From Lycocorax pyrrhopterus obiensis (Eukaryota; Chordata; Aves; Passeriformes; Paradisaeidae): a DNA stretch of 64,000 bases. Under the pieces are notes generated by a model that was not told where the DNA came from, searched no databases, and was given only the letters and a program-made list of their open reading frames with translations. Location of the stretch: positions 1,797,740 to 1,861,739 of the forward strand of contig JACSVZ010000001.1 of the NCBI GenBank assembly GCA_014706295.1, given 5' to 3'. Within the stretch, counting starts at the first letter, position 1. Each line of letters starts with the position of its first letter. This document shows, in pieces, positions 12,213-24,080 of the stretch. A program made the position numbers and the translations under genes.

Positions 12213-13608
12213 GTAAAAGAAAACTCTTCAAACTCCCGGCTGAGCCTGCAGGCCAGCTCCTCATGTGGGAAAAATTGTCATGTTCCAGCTAAAAATATGG
12301 ATCATCTCGTTCAGTGGCTATGGGGAACCTGAACCTGGCTGACAGAGCTCAGCAAAACCCTCTCTGTCCTCAGTGCAGCTGGAAATCAAACCCCACGGAG
12401 CAGATCCAGAGGAAATTCCAGAAGAAAGGAAGACACCAACCCCACATGTCCACAGCCAGCAGCGAGCCAAAAGGAAGGTTTATAAAACAGGATGCCTTTT
12501 TGTCTCTCATTAGCTACAGATGATTTTTTTACCCCTCAATTTGGAGCAGGTGATTTCCTTTCAGGTCTTTGTGTAGAGCAGGTGGCCTTTAATAGTGGGG
12601 AGGACGAGCTGAAAATCCACCTTTAGAAACCTAGCCTTTGTTCTGTTCAAAGCCTTCTTGTCATCAGTGCAATAATTTGACACATCAAGCTGCTTTCTGA
12701 CACATCCCAAATTCTGCGTGGTGGGAAGCAGAGCTTTTATTAATTCCCTTTTATTTATAAATATTGCAGACACCTTTCAGAGCGAGCTGCTGGCGTGTCC
12801 TCAGGCTGTGTTAGAGGGCAGGGAGGGAAACATTCCTATTATCCCAGAAAATTATCACTTGCTGACCTCCCAGCTGCCCTCTCTGCTGACCTTTGAGGAT
12901 ATTTTAGCCTGGCATTTAACATCTGTGGTCCCAGCAGCGGCCCTGGAGTAAAAGGTACTTAATGCAGAGCAGCTCTTTTGCAAGGTTAGAAAGGATCAAT
13001 AGGAGATGTGTTTAATGTGGTATCGCTGTCAGGGCTCGGCTCACTTTTAAAACGGGAATATCCACAGTGGGACATGGGCTCAGTCACACAGCACTGAGAT
13101 CTTTAACGGGCTGAGATCCCTTTTGCCAGGGTCTAGAAACGGAGCTCGAGGCACACGCGGAGGAAATGACCAAGGTTTGGAGGAAAAAAAGAAAAATGAT
13201 TGGGGGGAGGCTTCTGGCATTTCAGTCCCACTGTGGTTTTGTTCCTGGAGCTGGAGTAGTTCTTGTGGAAAAGAGGCAGCTTTGCAATAAGCTGTGAACA
13301 AAACCGGGATAGTTTTTCCCTTGGGAGACAGTGTATCCACTGCCTGGAGCTCATCCTCTCTGCCTGCACGGGGGGAAAGGAGTACGAGCAGAGTTTCCAC
13401 CAGAAAATTCAGCAGACTTCCAATCCTACAACAAACCTGGGCTGGCTCACCAAAAAACCTGTAATTAGGCTGCTCTTTAAGTGATTAACTCAGCCTAAGA
13501 GATCTGTGTTAGAGCAGAGTGGGGCTCTTTTAATTGTTTAGGTGTGCTTAGAAACCCACCCGTGTCACCTCACAGCATTTTTTGGCTGTAAAAAACACAC
13601 GTGGAGGA
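12213..13608. other. Non-coding; candidate conserved element
   Basis: No gene recognised. The 12,650-13,020 segment is balanced in composition, free of CR1 and simple repeats, and open over 77 codons (12,718-12,951, +) without a recognisable domain. 13,440-13,560 is similar in character. Both could be regulatory DNA, on weak evidence. Confidence 0.3.
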
Positions 13609-13806
13609 AGAATTCCTGCATGGAAAGGGAGGTCAGGCCTTGGAAGGGGCTGCTCAGGGAGGTTTGGAGTGCCCATCCCTGGAGGTGTCCCAGGAAGGCC
13701 TGGACATGGCACTCAGTGCTCTGGGCTGGGGACAAGGTGGGCATCGGGCACAGCTGGGCCTCGCTGGGCTGGGAGGGCTTTTCCAGCCTCAGGGATCCTG
13801 GGATTA
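13609..13806 (+). mobile_element. CR1 LINE, subfamily C, 3' part
   Basis: Sense copy with GGAGGTCAGGCCTTGGAAGG, CATCCCTGGAGGTGTCCCAG and GGGGACAAGGTGGGCATCGG, ending TCAGGGATCCTGGGATT. The same sequence recurs antisense at 17,003-17,230, 23,871-24,080 and 57,055-57,165, defining a third CR1 subfamily here. Confidence 0.85.
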
Positions 13807-14620
13807 AGGGGTTTGAGGGCAGGACTGTGAGGTTGAGGATCCCACCATGGGACACCCCACAGTTCCCACTCCTCCTGCTCAGCAGGGCCAGGATCAGCCC
13901 CCTCCGGTAGCACTGAGTGGGAGCAGCTCCTGGTTTAGCTCTGGTTTTACCTCCTGGTTTATCCAACCTCCGGTGAGTGGTAGGAAGTGACAGCTGTGCC
14001 ACCAACGCCAGGGCCACCCCACGAAGGGTTTTATGCTCCCACACAGCCTCTGCATGTGCTACAAGAAAAAAAAAAAAGATGCAGCTCTATTGCAAATCCC
14101 CAGAGGCGTCTGCTCAGCCGAGTGATTCAATTGTCTGGCTCGGAAAGTTGTGGATAATTACAGTTGTTCCAGTTTTCAACCCAAGTTGCTGAGCTGGGAA
14201 TTAAACAGCAGCTTGTTTTCGTCCCTAAATGCCTAAATCCTGGCCACTTTTTCCTGTCCTTCCCACAGTTTTGTGTCAGCTCTGCCCCTCTCAGGCTGGA
14301 GATCCTTCCTCAGGCAGGTTCAGCCTCTCCTGGCTCCACCAGCCACTGGAGTGCCCACATAAAACAAGTTGAAATTCCAGTTCCAGCTCTCTCTGGAGAG
14401 GGATGCAGCCACTCTGGGGCAGAATCTGCCACGGGGAATTTCCAACTGGAAAGGGCCCAAGTGTGTTAGGTTTGCAATCTGATCTCTGAGGGAATGGGGA
14501 GGAGGAATTGCTGCCAGAACTGGCTGGCAGTGAGAAACTCGAGTTCTGAGCAATTAAGGAGTAAGGATTGTATCCACTTCATTTTTTTTTCCTTTGTAAA
14601 CACTGCTTTGCATAAAAATA
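13807..14620. other. Non-coding, nothing firm
   Basis: No gene recognised. An A-run lies at about 14,066-14,078 and a T-run at 14,583-14,590. Balanced sequence at 14,100-14,220 is repeat-free. Confidence 0.4.
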
Positions 14621-14970
14621 TAGAATGGTTTGGGTTGGAAGGGGCTTTAAAATCCTCCAGTTCCAACCTCCTCAGGGACAGGGATGGCATCACTAAACCA
14701 GGTTGCTCCAAGCCCCTTCCCAGCCTGGCCTTGAATCCTGCAGAGATCCAGGGGCAGCCACAGCTTCTCTGGGAAACTGTGGCCTCACCACCTCCCAGGG
14801 AACAATTCCTGCCCAATATCCCATCCAGCCCTGCCCTCTGGCACTGGGAAGCCATTCCCTGTGTCCTGTCCCTCCAGCCCTTGTCCCCAGTCCCTCTCCA
14901 GCTCTCCTGGAGCCCCTTTAGGCCCTGCAAGGGGCTCTGAGCTCTCCCTGGAGCCTTCTCCTCTCCAGGT
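14621..14970 (-). mobile_element. CR1 LINE 3' part, antisense, about 350 bp
   Basis: Starts TAGAATGGTTTGGGTTGGAA, passes AGATCCAGGGGCAGCCACAG and CCAGGGAACAATTCCTGCCC, and reaches further 5' in the element (GGAGCCTTCTCCTCTCCAGG) than most copies in the window. Confidence 0.9.
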
Positions 14971-15870
14971 GAGCACCCACAGCCTCTTTAACTCTTCTGC
15001 AATCAACATCTGTTCTCTGATCAGGAAATGCTGTTGGAAAAGAACATGAACACTTCTCATCCCTCTTCTCCCCCTCACATTGACATATTTTTTTATATTT
15101 CTTTAATTATCAGTAAATTGGGGTTCTGGCAGCGCTTTGAGCAAGTGTTTGATGCAGCCACAGAGCCCCTGAAAGGGCACCCACGGTCTGATTCAAACCA
15201 AAGCAGCCCTGGCACTTGTGACATCTATCCATGGATATCTTTGTCCGCTCGGATGCAGCCCCAGCAGGATCCTTACAGCTTGGAAAAAAACACTTTCAGC
15301 ATTTAGCTGGGTCAACACGAGTGCCGAGAAAGGAGGAAAAAGGCACGGGATGAAAACCTGATCCCATTGAAAGCCACTTCCATGCTGCAGCACGGGGTCG
15401 GATTTCAGCCTGTGTCCCAGTTTTTGAGACTTTTGTAGGATCACAGGGACACACAGGGAATATTTGGCACAATTGCACCGAGGCCACGCATGGAAATTTC
15501 TCTCCTCTGAGCGCAGATTTTCTGCTCCTCAGGATTTGTCAGCCCAATAGTTTTATACTGATGAGCACCACTGCTGGATCCCCACAGTTTCCCATAAAAG
15601 AAAGGATTTCAAGGATTCTTCCAGAGGAATTGAGGGCACCTTTGTTCTTTCTTCCCCAGTGAAGGGTGATTTTCTGCTGCCGGGGTTCGTGTTGGATGGA
15701 GAGGTTGGTGGGAGCTTGAAGATGGAAACACTGATGGGATTAAGAATGTTAAAAAAATCCAGGAAAATCACTGGAGTAAGGATTTAATAAACATTAAATA
15801 AATAAATAAACAAAGAGCAATTTATCAGAATTAGGCAGCCTGGGGGAATCTCTTTATTTCCTGTGGGTTC

Positions 15871-15971
15871 TCACCCCAAACCATGTCCCCAAGGGCCACA
15901 TCCAGACTCCTCTGGGACAATTCCAGAGCCAGGGACTCCACCACCTCCACCTCCCTGACCACACTGGCAGG
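15871..15971 (-). mobile_element. CR1 LINE internal fragment, antisense, subfamily D
   Basis: ACCCCAAACCATGTCCCCAA then GGGCCACATCCAGACTCCTC. This matches the copy at 28,224-28,562 and, inverted, 24,925-25,189. Confidence 0.75.
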
Positions 15972-16564
15972 GAAAAAAAATTCTAAAATCTAAAATCTAA
16001 TCTAAACGGAACCTCCCCAGGAAGTTCCTGTTGTCCTTCACCTGATAAAATTGTTGTCACTTTTCCCTGTGGCTGGAAAATGTTTGGATTGCTGTGGTTA
16101 GAGAGGATCAAGGGACTTCTCCTCTCAAGTTTAGGTGACCTAAGGAACAGCCTGGGGGAAGGAGAAGGGAGTTCTGGAGTGAAGTTTCCTCCAGGGAATT
16201 CAGAATTCCCAGACTGGTTTTCATCCCAGCTTGTGCTCCTCACCCCTTTGCATTCACCATGTTCCCAAATTTTAACAAAATCTCATTCTTTAGGAAAAAA
16301 ATTAGGTTGTGTCCTATCCTGGACAGAATATTCAAGGGATTGGGGTTAAATTCCCACTTCCAGGGGGCTGGATTTGTGGGGAATAATTAAGTGGTTAATG
16401 AGTGACAGCTACAGAGCCCACAAATTCCTCAAATCTCCAAGACAGATGGAATTTCACGGAATTTTTCCATTTCATTGCTATAATGAAATCCCTCTTTGGC
16501 CTCTGCTCTGTTCCTTTTTCCCCTTTTTGCAAGGAAAGATGGAGCAAACCCATCCAAATATCCC

Positions 16565-16635
16565 AAAACCCTCAAGGCTGGAAGACACCTTCAGGGTCAT
16601 CCAGTCCCACCACCATCACCCCTAAATCACGTCCT
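16565..16635 (-). mobile_element. Old CR1-like 3' end, antisense
   Basis: AAGGCTGGAAGACACCTTCA then TCATCCAGTCCCACCACCAT. A similar short antisense end lies at 27,176-27,252. Confidence 0.6.
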
Positions 16636-17002
16636 TATCATGTTGATATTGATCCCCAGAGCATTCACCAACAGCACAGTTATTGATAAGCAATAATTAT
16701 GATCAAGAAGTCAATTTTTTTATTAGTTTCTTTACATTAAAGTTTCTTTTTGGTCTCTCCCAACCGGAGCCTATTTTGCTGTTTGGAATAATTTAGGAAT
16801 ATTCCGATTTATTGGATTTTTGTATTTTCCAGCGATGCAAAACCTCTCACTGGAGTTGCTTTGCTTTAGCACCACGTAGAAGTGTCTGAAAACAGGGAAA
16901 TTGCAACTTAAAGAAATCAGAAACATCAACAGCAGGAACCAAATTTTCACAGAAACACTGGATTGAGTTGATAAAATTTTCAATCCAATATTTTGCAACA
17001 CA

Positions 17003-17230
17003 GAATCCCAGGATCCCTGAGGCTGGAAAAGCCCTCCCAGCCCATCGAGGTGCCCGATGCCCACTTTGTCCCCAGCCCAGAGCACTGAGTGCCACGTCCA
17101 GGCCTTCCTGGGACACCTCCAGGGATGGGGACTCCAAACCTCCCTGGGCAGCTCTTTCCAAGGCCTGACCACCCTTTCCATGAGGAAATTCCTGCTGATC
17201 CCAACCTGAGCCTCCCCTGGCAGCACAATG
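17003..17230 (-). mobile_element. CR1 LINE, subfamily C, antisense
   Basis: GAATCCCAGGATCCCTGAGG, then CCCAGCCCAGAGCACTGAGT, then CTCCCTGGGCAGCTCTTTCC. It is the reverse complement of the 13,609-13,806 type with a longer 5' side. Confidence 0.88.
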
Positions 17231-18072
17231 AAGTTGGCGCCCACAGGATTGATTTGGATCTGCACCTGACCCTCCATCCCACGCCAAAATCCTTATTTAC
17301 AACACTCCAAGCAGGAATCCTGGTGATTCATTCCACACGGCAAGAAGCTGGAAGAGAGTGGGAAAACATGGGAACTGTTGTTGTTGTCCTGCTTACTCTC
17401 CAAGCCCTTTGATGTGTGAGCTATCGATGAGCTGCATCTTCGACGCCTTGGTTTTCTTCGCACGCGCATTCTTCGTACACCCACGGCGCACATTTATCCA
17501 GCAACAGCTCCAGGAGAATCTGTGGCTTCAGGAAGCCACCCCAGACTACAAACAGAGTGGGAGTTTTACTCTGTGTTGAGGGAGACTCATCTCTTCCAGC
17601 TTTTCCCACAGAAATCCAGCTGCTACTCAAAGTGTGATGCCACCTGAGCCAACAGACACAGCAAGGAAGTCACCGATTCGGAGTGACTGGGACCCTAAAC
17701 CAATCCAATTCCTAAATTTCCTTAGGCACAGGTGTCACCACAAGGCACAGAGCCAAAAACCTCAACTCCTGTTTATGTCGGGCCACCCCCCTTCCCTCAG
17801 AGCCCTGGCTCAGGCCCAGGAGCAGCCGTTGCTTTTTTCCTCTAGCCCAGGGCTTTGAAGGGCTCAGACACCGGGCCTGGGGTTGTTTGGGTGGCTCTGA
17901 TCTAAATCAAGATTAAACTCCTGAGAGATAAAGTGGGAGCCACCCCCAGGGGGGAGGTTTAATGCTGGTGAAAGGCTGACCAGTAAGAGCAGCACTGGTT
18001 TTCATGGGTGCAAGCTCAGGCCTGGGCCTGGCTTGAAACAGTGCAGTTAATTTAGCTTTTTTTATAAACAGG
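17231..18072. other. Non-coding; small CpG cluster
   Basis: No gene recognised. A CpG cluster lies at 17,418-17,492 (CTTCGACGCC, CGCACGCGCATTCTTCG, CCCACGGCGCACA) in otherwise CpG-poor DNA. The minus-strand open frame over it is Arg-rich but has no recognisable motif. Confidence 0.35.
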
Positions 18073-18221
18073 GAAATCATGGAATGGTTTGGGTTGGAAG
18101 GGACCTTAAAGCTCATCTAATCCCACCCCCTGCCATGGCAGGGACACCTTCCACTGTCCCAGGCTGCTCCAAGCCCCATCCAAGCTGGCCTTGGACACTG
18201 CCAGGGATCCAGGGGCAGACA
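18073..18221 (-). mobile_element. CR1 LINE 3' fragment, antisense
   Basis: ATCATGGAATGGTTTGGGTT then CCTGCCATGGCAGGGACACC, ending at CAGGGATCCAGGGGCAG. Confidence 0.9.
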
Positions 18222-18786
18222 AAAAAACCCCTCTTACATCACTTTTAAAAGATTCTCCTCCCCTTTCTTGGGACTGTGCCACGTCTTACACTGCACTTGG
18301 GGGATTCAATGCACAGCAGAATGAAATTTTGCTTTAATTGATGACTAAAGACAAAATTAGACCAGTTTTGTCCTATTTAGAAACCAGGGAATATTGCCTG
18401 GGGAAGGAGTTCAATCGATATGAGAACCAAAAGTGTGGAGCTCTAAAATTTTGCAGGCCGGTTCTAAAACACGTGTTAGAAAATTTGGGATACAAGAGTT
18501 TTTCTTCTCTTAAAAATAGATTGAATGCTACCTGGAGTTTCTGGTCAGATAAAAATAATAGACCCTGATAGATCTCATCACTTCTTTGCAAAGATAAAAT
18601 ATCTAAACCTTGTAACAATGCAAACAGGTTCTTTCTCTTTGTCCTGTTTTCTCTAATAAAAATGCAGGGACATCTTTTTTTTCCATATAATTTATGGAAA
18701 AAAGTAAAACAGTCTTCATATTGGAAAATCTGATGCATAAACAGCATCCTGGGTCAGCTTCTCACAACCAAGGGAGTTTGGAGAGT
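18222..18786. other. Non-coding A/T-rich segment
   Basis: Contains a 76-codon plus-strand open frame (18,338-18,568) and a 124-codon minus-strand frame (18,373-18,747). Neither shows a domain I can name, so no gene is called. Confidence 0.35.
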
Positions 18787-18927
18787 CAAGGAATCACAGA
18801 ATGGGTTGAAAAGGACCTTAAAATGATCTGATTCCACCCCCTGCCATGGGCAGGGACACCTTCCACCTTCCCAGGCTGCTCCAAGCCCCGTCCAAGCTGC
18901 CCTTGGACACTTCCAGGGATGGGAGTT
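18787..18927 (-). mobile_element. CR1 LINE 3' fragment, antisense
   Basis: AGGAATCACAGAATGGGTTG then CTGCCATGGGCAGGGACACC, ending CTTGGACACTTCCAGGGATG. Confidence 0.88.
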
Positions 18928-19290
18928 TATTCCACAAGTCTCCCACGCAAAACAAGTGCTGTGAACTGGGGTCAGACAGAGAGGATTGTGTTGGTCCCAG
19001 GTTGGAAATGGAAAAAGCTGCTTCTAATGAAGGATAAAAGAACAAGACTAAATAAAAAATATCCCTGCTTTGGTTGGAAATGTTTTGTGTCTCTCACTTT
19101 TGATCCTAAATCGTTTGGCACTTTCATAAACTTTATCCTGTTATTTCCCTGAAATCCAATTATGTTCAACAACAGCCTTAAGCTGTGGTTTCCAGAAGCA
19201 CCTGGGTCACGGGGACGCTGAAATCCCACTTTTAAAGAGCCCGGGGAGCTCCATTTGAAACTGGGAATGTTTCAGTGCGTCCCTGTGGAA

Positions 19291-19586
19291 AGGAGAGAGA
19301 GTTTCCACAAGGGCATGGAGTGACAGGGAATGGCTTCAAACTGAAAGAGGGAAGCCTTAGATGGGATATTGGGAAGGAATTGTTCCCTGGGAGGGTGGGC
19401 AGGCCCTGGCACAGGGTGCCCAGAGCAGCTGTGGCTGCCCCTGGATCCCTGGCAGTGCCCAAGGCCAGGTTGGACACTGGGGCTTGGAGCAGCCTGGGAC
19501 AGTGGGAGGTGTCCCTGCCATGGCAGGGGTGGCACTGGATGGGCTTTAAGGTCCCTTCCAACCCAAACCATTCCAGAATTCTATGA
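19291..19586 (+). mobile_element. CR1 LINE 3' part
   Basis: Sense copy, about 295 bp, from AGGAGAGAGAGTTTCCACAA to ACCATTCCAGAATTCTATGA. It lies tail-to-tail with the antisense copy starting at 20,005. Confidence 0.92.
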
Positions 19587-20004
19587 AATCAAGTAAAGAA
19601 GATCCAGGCTCTTTCCCTGGAAATCCTTTCCTTGCAGGATCACCACAAAAATGGGATGGGATGATGCAAAGATGAACCAAACTGCAGCCAGACCCAAAAG
19701 CCCCTGACTTTGGGACTCTCACATGCTCTCAGGGTTTGGGTCTCTCCCTTACTCTCAGGCTCCATGGCCACTTTATCAGCAGCACCTTCATGCTTTAAAT
19801 CAAGCCTAACCAAAGGACTGAAACAAGGAATCCTGGAAAAAAGGCATTTGACAGCTTGAGGGAGGGATTTGTTGCCTTTTTGTTTGCCAGGAGTGTGGGT
19901 TTGGGTTGTTTTTACCTCTGAAGTGCAGGGCATTTCCCAGGTTTTTAAGGAAGTTCTGCTGTTTGTTGATAGACACCACCAGGGATTAGCCAGGAAGGTC
20001 ACAA

Positions 20005-20372
20005 TTCCAGGGATCCAGGGGCAGCCACAGCTGCTCTGGGCACCCTGTGCCAGGGCCTGCCCACCCTCCCAGGGAACAATTCCTGCCCAAGATCCCATCC
20101 AGCCCTGCCCTCTGGCACTGGGAAGCCATTCCCTGTGTCCTGGCCCTCCAGCCCTTGCAAATTGTCTCTCTCCAGGTTTCCTGCAGCTCCTTCAGGCCCT
20201 GCAAGGCCACACTGAGCTCACCCCAAAGCTTCTCCTCTCCAGGCTGAACAATGCCAGCTCTCCCAGCCTTTCCTCCCAGCAGAGCTGCTCCATCCCTCTG
20301 CTCATCCTGGTGCCTCCTCTGGCCTCTCTCCAGCAGCTCCACATCCTCCCTGTGCTGGGATTCAAGGGTTGG
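20005..20372 (-). mobile_element. CR1 LINE internal part, antisense, 3' end missing
   Basis: Starts CAGGGATCCAGGGGCAGCCA, so the terminal 120 bp or so of the element are absent. It runs through GCAGCTCCTTCAGGCCCTGC and GCAGAGCTGCTCCATCCCTC to CACATCCTCCCTGTGCTGGG. A separate 3' end begins at 20,404. Confidence 0.9.
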
Positions 20373-20403
20373 AGGAGCTCTGCAGGTGGAATCACAGAAG
20401 GAG

Positions 20404-20533
20404 GAATCAGGGAATGGTTTGGGTTGAAGGGACCTTAAGACCATCTCATTCCACCCCTCCCATGGGCAGGGACACCTTCCACGATCCCAGCGTGCTCCAA
20501 GCCCCGTCCAACCTGGACATGGAGCTCCAGCGT
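20404..20533 (-). mobile_element. CR1 LINE 3' fragment, antisense
   Basis: AATCAGGGAATGGTTTGGGT then CATGGGCAGGGACACCTTCC. It sits within about 30 bp of the end of the preceding CR1, so the two could be nested or sequential insertions. Confidence 0.85.
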
Positions 20534-20871
20534 GAGGCAGGACAAAGACAAAGAAATAAAGTGAAATTTCTCTCTTCATTCCAATTTTAAAGAACTTTCA
20601 GATCAGCTCTTAAATGAGTGGAACTGGACTTTTCTTTCATTCCAAGCCATGCAAGTAGGAAACAAACCAATGAAGGTTGGAGTTTTCATCAAAATCAGAG
20701 AGGGAAGAGCAAATCCTCACATCTGGATCATCCAGGGTGTTGGAGTCCAAAGTGCAGGGAATATTTCTCTGCCTGTTTTGAAGAGTTCTACCCCCCTGGA
20801 CAACCCTGTCTTTGACCTTTGTCCATGGAGAAAATTGCCTTCCCTCTGGGAAGGAACAGAATCTACACTGG
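20534..20871. other. Non-coding, nothing recognised
   Basis: A/T-rich gap between a CR1 and a probable LTR. No gene-like signal was seen. Confidence 0.4.
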
Positions 20872-21341
20872 TGTGAACCAGGTGATAGAACATTATGTAA
20901 GAATTGTCACAGGGTGAAAATTTAGAGGTGTTGGGTTTGTTAATATAGTGAATAGATAAGAAACAAAACATTCAAAATGGAGGATTGCTGTTGTTTTAGG
21001 CCTTCTTCTTTCTTCTTTCTCTACTCCATGTTCTGCGGCAAAAGTGGATTGAGAGGATTGGGTGAAAAATGCCGCAGTTCCTTTCATGTGGCAGAAAGAT
21101 TTATTGAACATTGGTAGAAAAGTAAAAATATCTTTCATTTCAGGCTTTCATTGGTTAATTTACCTTTAAAAGAACGGTGTTATCTTGATAAGGGGGACTT
21201 CTCCTTTGCGCTTTCTAAGGGGAGTCATCTCTGCCTCGGCTCCTTTTTCTGATAAGACTCAATAAACAACTATCTGAGAGCAAAAGCGTAAAAAAGTCCC
21301 GTTCGTCTGCGGAGCCCGAGTAAGAGTTCGAAGAATCCAGG
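20872..21341 (+). mobile_element. Probable solo LTR of an endogenous retrovirus
   Basis: About 470 bp beginning TGTGAACCAGGTGATAGAAC, with an AATAAA at about 21,260 close to the 3' side (GACTCAATAAACAACTATC) and a CpG-bearing tail (TCCCGTTCGTCTGCGGAGCC). This layout (A/T-rich U3, late poly(A) signal, short U5) is typical of avian ERV LTRs. CCAGG occurs at both ends (20,878 and 21,337) and may be part of a target-site duplication, but the end is not a clean CA, so boundaries are uncertain. No retroviral coding sequence flanks it. Confidence 0.5.
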
Positions 21342-23476
21342 TTGCTCTGCTGCCTGTGGCAGCTTTCCCCAGCCAAAGATCTACTCCAGGAGCACCTTCA
21401 CAAGGATGGTTTAATTATTTAGAAGAGATTAAATGCTTTTCACAATAGATAAAATTAAGATAAAAGGAAAAAAAAGTAATCCTGGAGAGTGGAATAAAAA
21501 GCAGGAATACCTTGCAGGTTTGTTGGGAAATCCTCCAGCCTCTCTCCCCTCTGCGAAGGGAAGCAAATGAAGTGTTTAACACAGGGATCCCATTTCCGGA
21601 TGTGACAGGAGGAGACGGATTGGGAACAGACACAAATGAAAAGCCTCGTGCCAAAATCGGAACGCTCTTAAGGAAGACGAAGTGTCCTGGGCAGCTCCCG
21701 GGATTGCCACAGGAAATGAGGGAAGGAATCAGCGAAGCCTGAATGGATTTGTTCCAATTGCCCCCGTGACAGGTTGGGCTCCGGAGCGCAGGGAAGGAGC
21801 ACCACAATGCCCAGAATGATTTCATCCCTGTTTTTTATGATTCAGGGGTCATGGGATACAGCAGGTAGCCAGAATCCAGTTGGCTCCGAGTGATTTCCTG
21901 GGGAAGGAGTTTTGTGGGATTTAATGAAGTCATGAGCTCATATTTGCGAGGACTCATCTCACTGGAGAAGGCCCAGATGGATTGGGATGAGGGGCACTGT
22001 TGCTTCCCAGCTCTTTGGAAATTCTGGAAGACGTTGCTAAACCTGTCTGGGAAATGCTTTTCCCGTCTTGCAAAACTTTTTGGGATTTTCAGCTCTTTTC
22101 CTGCCCTGATTCAAAACATTAAACAAAGCTTTGCAACATTTTGTTCTGATTAAGGACCAAAAAAAATATTAAAAAAATAAGATTAAAGAGGGAAATAAAG
22201 AAGGAAAAAAAATCACTGAATTGGATCTGCTCAGGTCAGGGAAACTCAATTTCTGGGGCAGAATTTGGCTGCAGGTGATGGTCTCAACTTGTCCTTCAGT
22301 TTTCTCTGCTTTCCCAGGGTTTTCCAAGAAATTCTGCTGCTGCTCTCCTTTGCCGCAAGTTTCATTTTTCTCTTCCAAATGAATATTCTTTGAAGAAAAG
22401 TCATACAAATAAATTATCAGGGCTGTTATAAATGAGAATTTTACTGAACAGGTGAAGTCCTACAAGAGATGGAGCTCACAGAGCAGCTGCAGGGAAGGAT
22501 TAGCCGGTGTTTATGAAGTATTTTGAAAAGAACACTTAATATTCCACAATCCAGACCCTGTGCCTTCAAAAAATGAGGATTTCCTGATCCCTAGGAATTG
22601 TCATGCAGCCTTGGAGAGCCCATTTTTTCCACCTGGTGTTAAGTCAGTGATTTCAACACCGTTCCATCAGGCAGGAACTTTTTTCCTGGTGGCTTCCAGC
22701 ACTTCATTTCCCCCTCTCTGCCTGATAAAATCATTAAGTTGAGGAGGATTGGGTGTGAAACAAAATAGGAAATTATAATGTGACATTCTGCAGGGAGTCT
22801 ATGGGACAGGCTGACTCCAAGCCAAACATTCCTAATGATTCCTCAAGAACTTGATGTTGGAATTGCTTTTCAATCGTATTTTAAGCCTGGTGCCTGTTAC
22901 TATCAGCCAGTGACTTTAATTATGAGATTAAATCTCCTCTTGTAAGAATGTCAGGGACTAACCCAGCCACATCCCCTGACATATTTCACATTTATTTAGA
23001 CTTAAAACAGCTTTACACCTGATTTCCGAGTTCCTGGAACCTGTGCTTGCTTCCCATTGCTGGCATGGCAAAGAGTAGCCATGGAAAATGGGGAATTAAA
23101 TCTGAATTATCAGTCAGAGCTTTGAAATAAAACTCAGAAGTGGAGCACAGAGCACTCACGGGATCCCTGTGTTTTCTTGGCAGAGCAATCTGGTTTGGGA
23201 GGGAACTTTGTTAGTGCAGAACGATCAAAAAAAGATGATTTTTAAATAAATCCTGACAAGCTGGACTTGATGAGGAAGCTCAGCAAAGCTGGGTTTGGAT
23301 GCAGCTGGACAACATAAATAGAAGAAATTCAGGGCATCTTTCAGCTGAGGTGCAGCTGCAAATGAGGATTGCAAGGAGGAAAAGCCAAGGCTCGCACCTT
23401 GATCAACCTGGTCTGGAGGAGGGTCTGTTTTTGAAGACATGTCAAGAGTCCTGCACATGTGATAAATGGGAATATT
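21342..23476. other. Non-coding stretch
   Basis: No gene recognised. There is an A-rich tract at 22,157-22,215. The rest is A/T-rich with no CR1 words. Confidence 0.45.
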
Positions 23477-23770
23477 ATCACGGAATGGGTTGGGTTGGAA
23501 GGGACCTTAAAGATCCCTGCCATGGGCAGGGACACCTTCCACTGTCCCAGGCTGCTCCAAGCCCCAATGTCCAACCTGGCCTTGGGCACTGCCAGGGATC
23601 CAGGGGCAGCCACAGCTGCTCTGGGCACCCTGTGCCAGGGCCTGCCCACCCTGCCAGGGAACAATTCCTTCCCAATATCCCATCCAGCCCTTCCTTCCTT
23701 CAACTTAAGGCCATTCCCCCTTTTTCTGTCACTCCATGCCCTTGTGAAAAGTCCCTCTCCAGGCTTTTCT
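23477..23770 (-). mobile_element. CR1 LINE 3' part, antisense
   Basis: TCACGGAATGGGTTGGGTTG, CTGCCATGGGCAGGGACACC, CCCTGCCAGGGAACAATTCC, AAAAGTCCCTCTCCAGG. A short deletion removes about 20 bp near the 3' end (GGGACCTTAAAGATCCCTGC). Confidence 0.92.
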
Positions 23771-23870
23771 GTAATTCTCTTTCATTTACTTCTCATTTGC
23801 TATTTCTTTCCTGTCAGTTTTTCCTAAACTTTGTGGTGACAAAGGCAAACTTGCCTTTTGTGCCCTGCAA

Positions 23871-24080
23871 CAGATCCCAGAATCCCTGAGGCTGGAAAAG
23901 CCCTCCCAGCCCAGCGAGGCCCAGCTGTGCCCGATGCCCACCTTGTCCCCAGCCCAGAGCACTGAGTGCCACGGCCAGGCCTTCCTGGGACACCTCCAGG
24001 GATGGGCACTCCAAACCTCCCTGGGCAGCTCTTTCCAAGGCCTGACCTCCCTTTCCAGGCAGGAATTCCTTCTGATTCTG
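23871..24080 (-). mobile_element. CR1 LINE, subfamily C, antisense
   Basis: CCCAGAATCCCTGAGGCTGG, then CACCTTGTCCCCAGCCCAGA, then CTGACCTCCCTTTCCAGGCA. It lies 100 bp beyond another antisense CR1. Confidence 0.88.

Larger units (their letters stand above)
14971..17002. other. Non-coding with two CR1 remnants
   Basis: Besides the CR1 pieces listed at 15,871 and 16,565, I see only a short (AAAT)n at 15,795-15,812 and a TCTAAAATCTAAAATCTAATC repeat near 15,980. No gene is supported. Confidence 0.45.

Noticed and set aside
18338..18568. 76-codon frame with a KIRPVLSYLETREY-like start, faintly reminiscent of reverse-transcriptase RPVxxYRELN motifs
   Set aside because: Only a few residues resemble the motif and the rest matches nothing I know. 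Too weak without a profile search.
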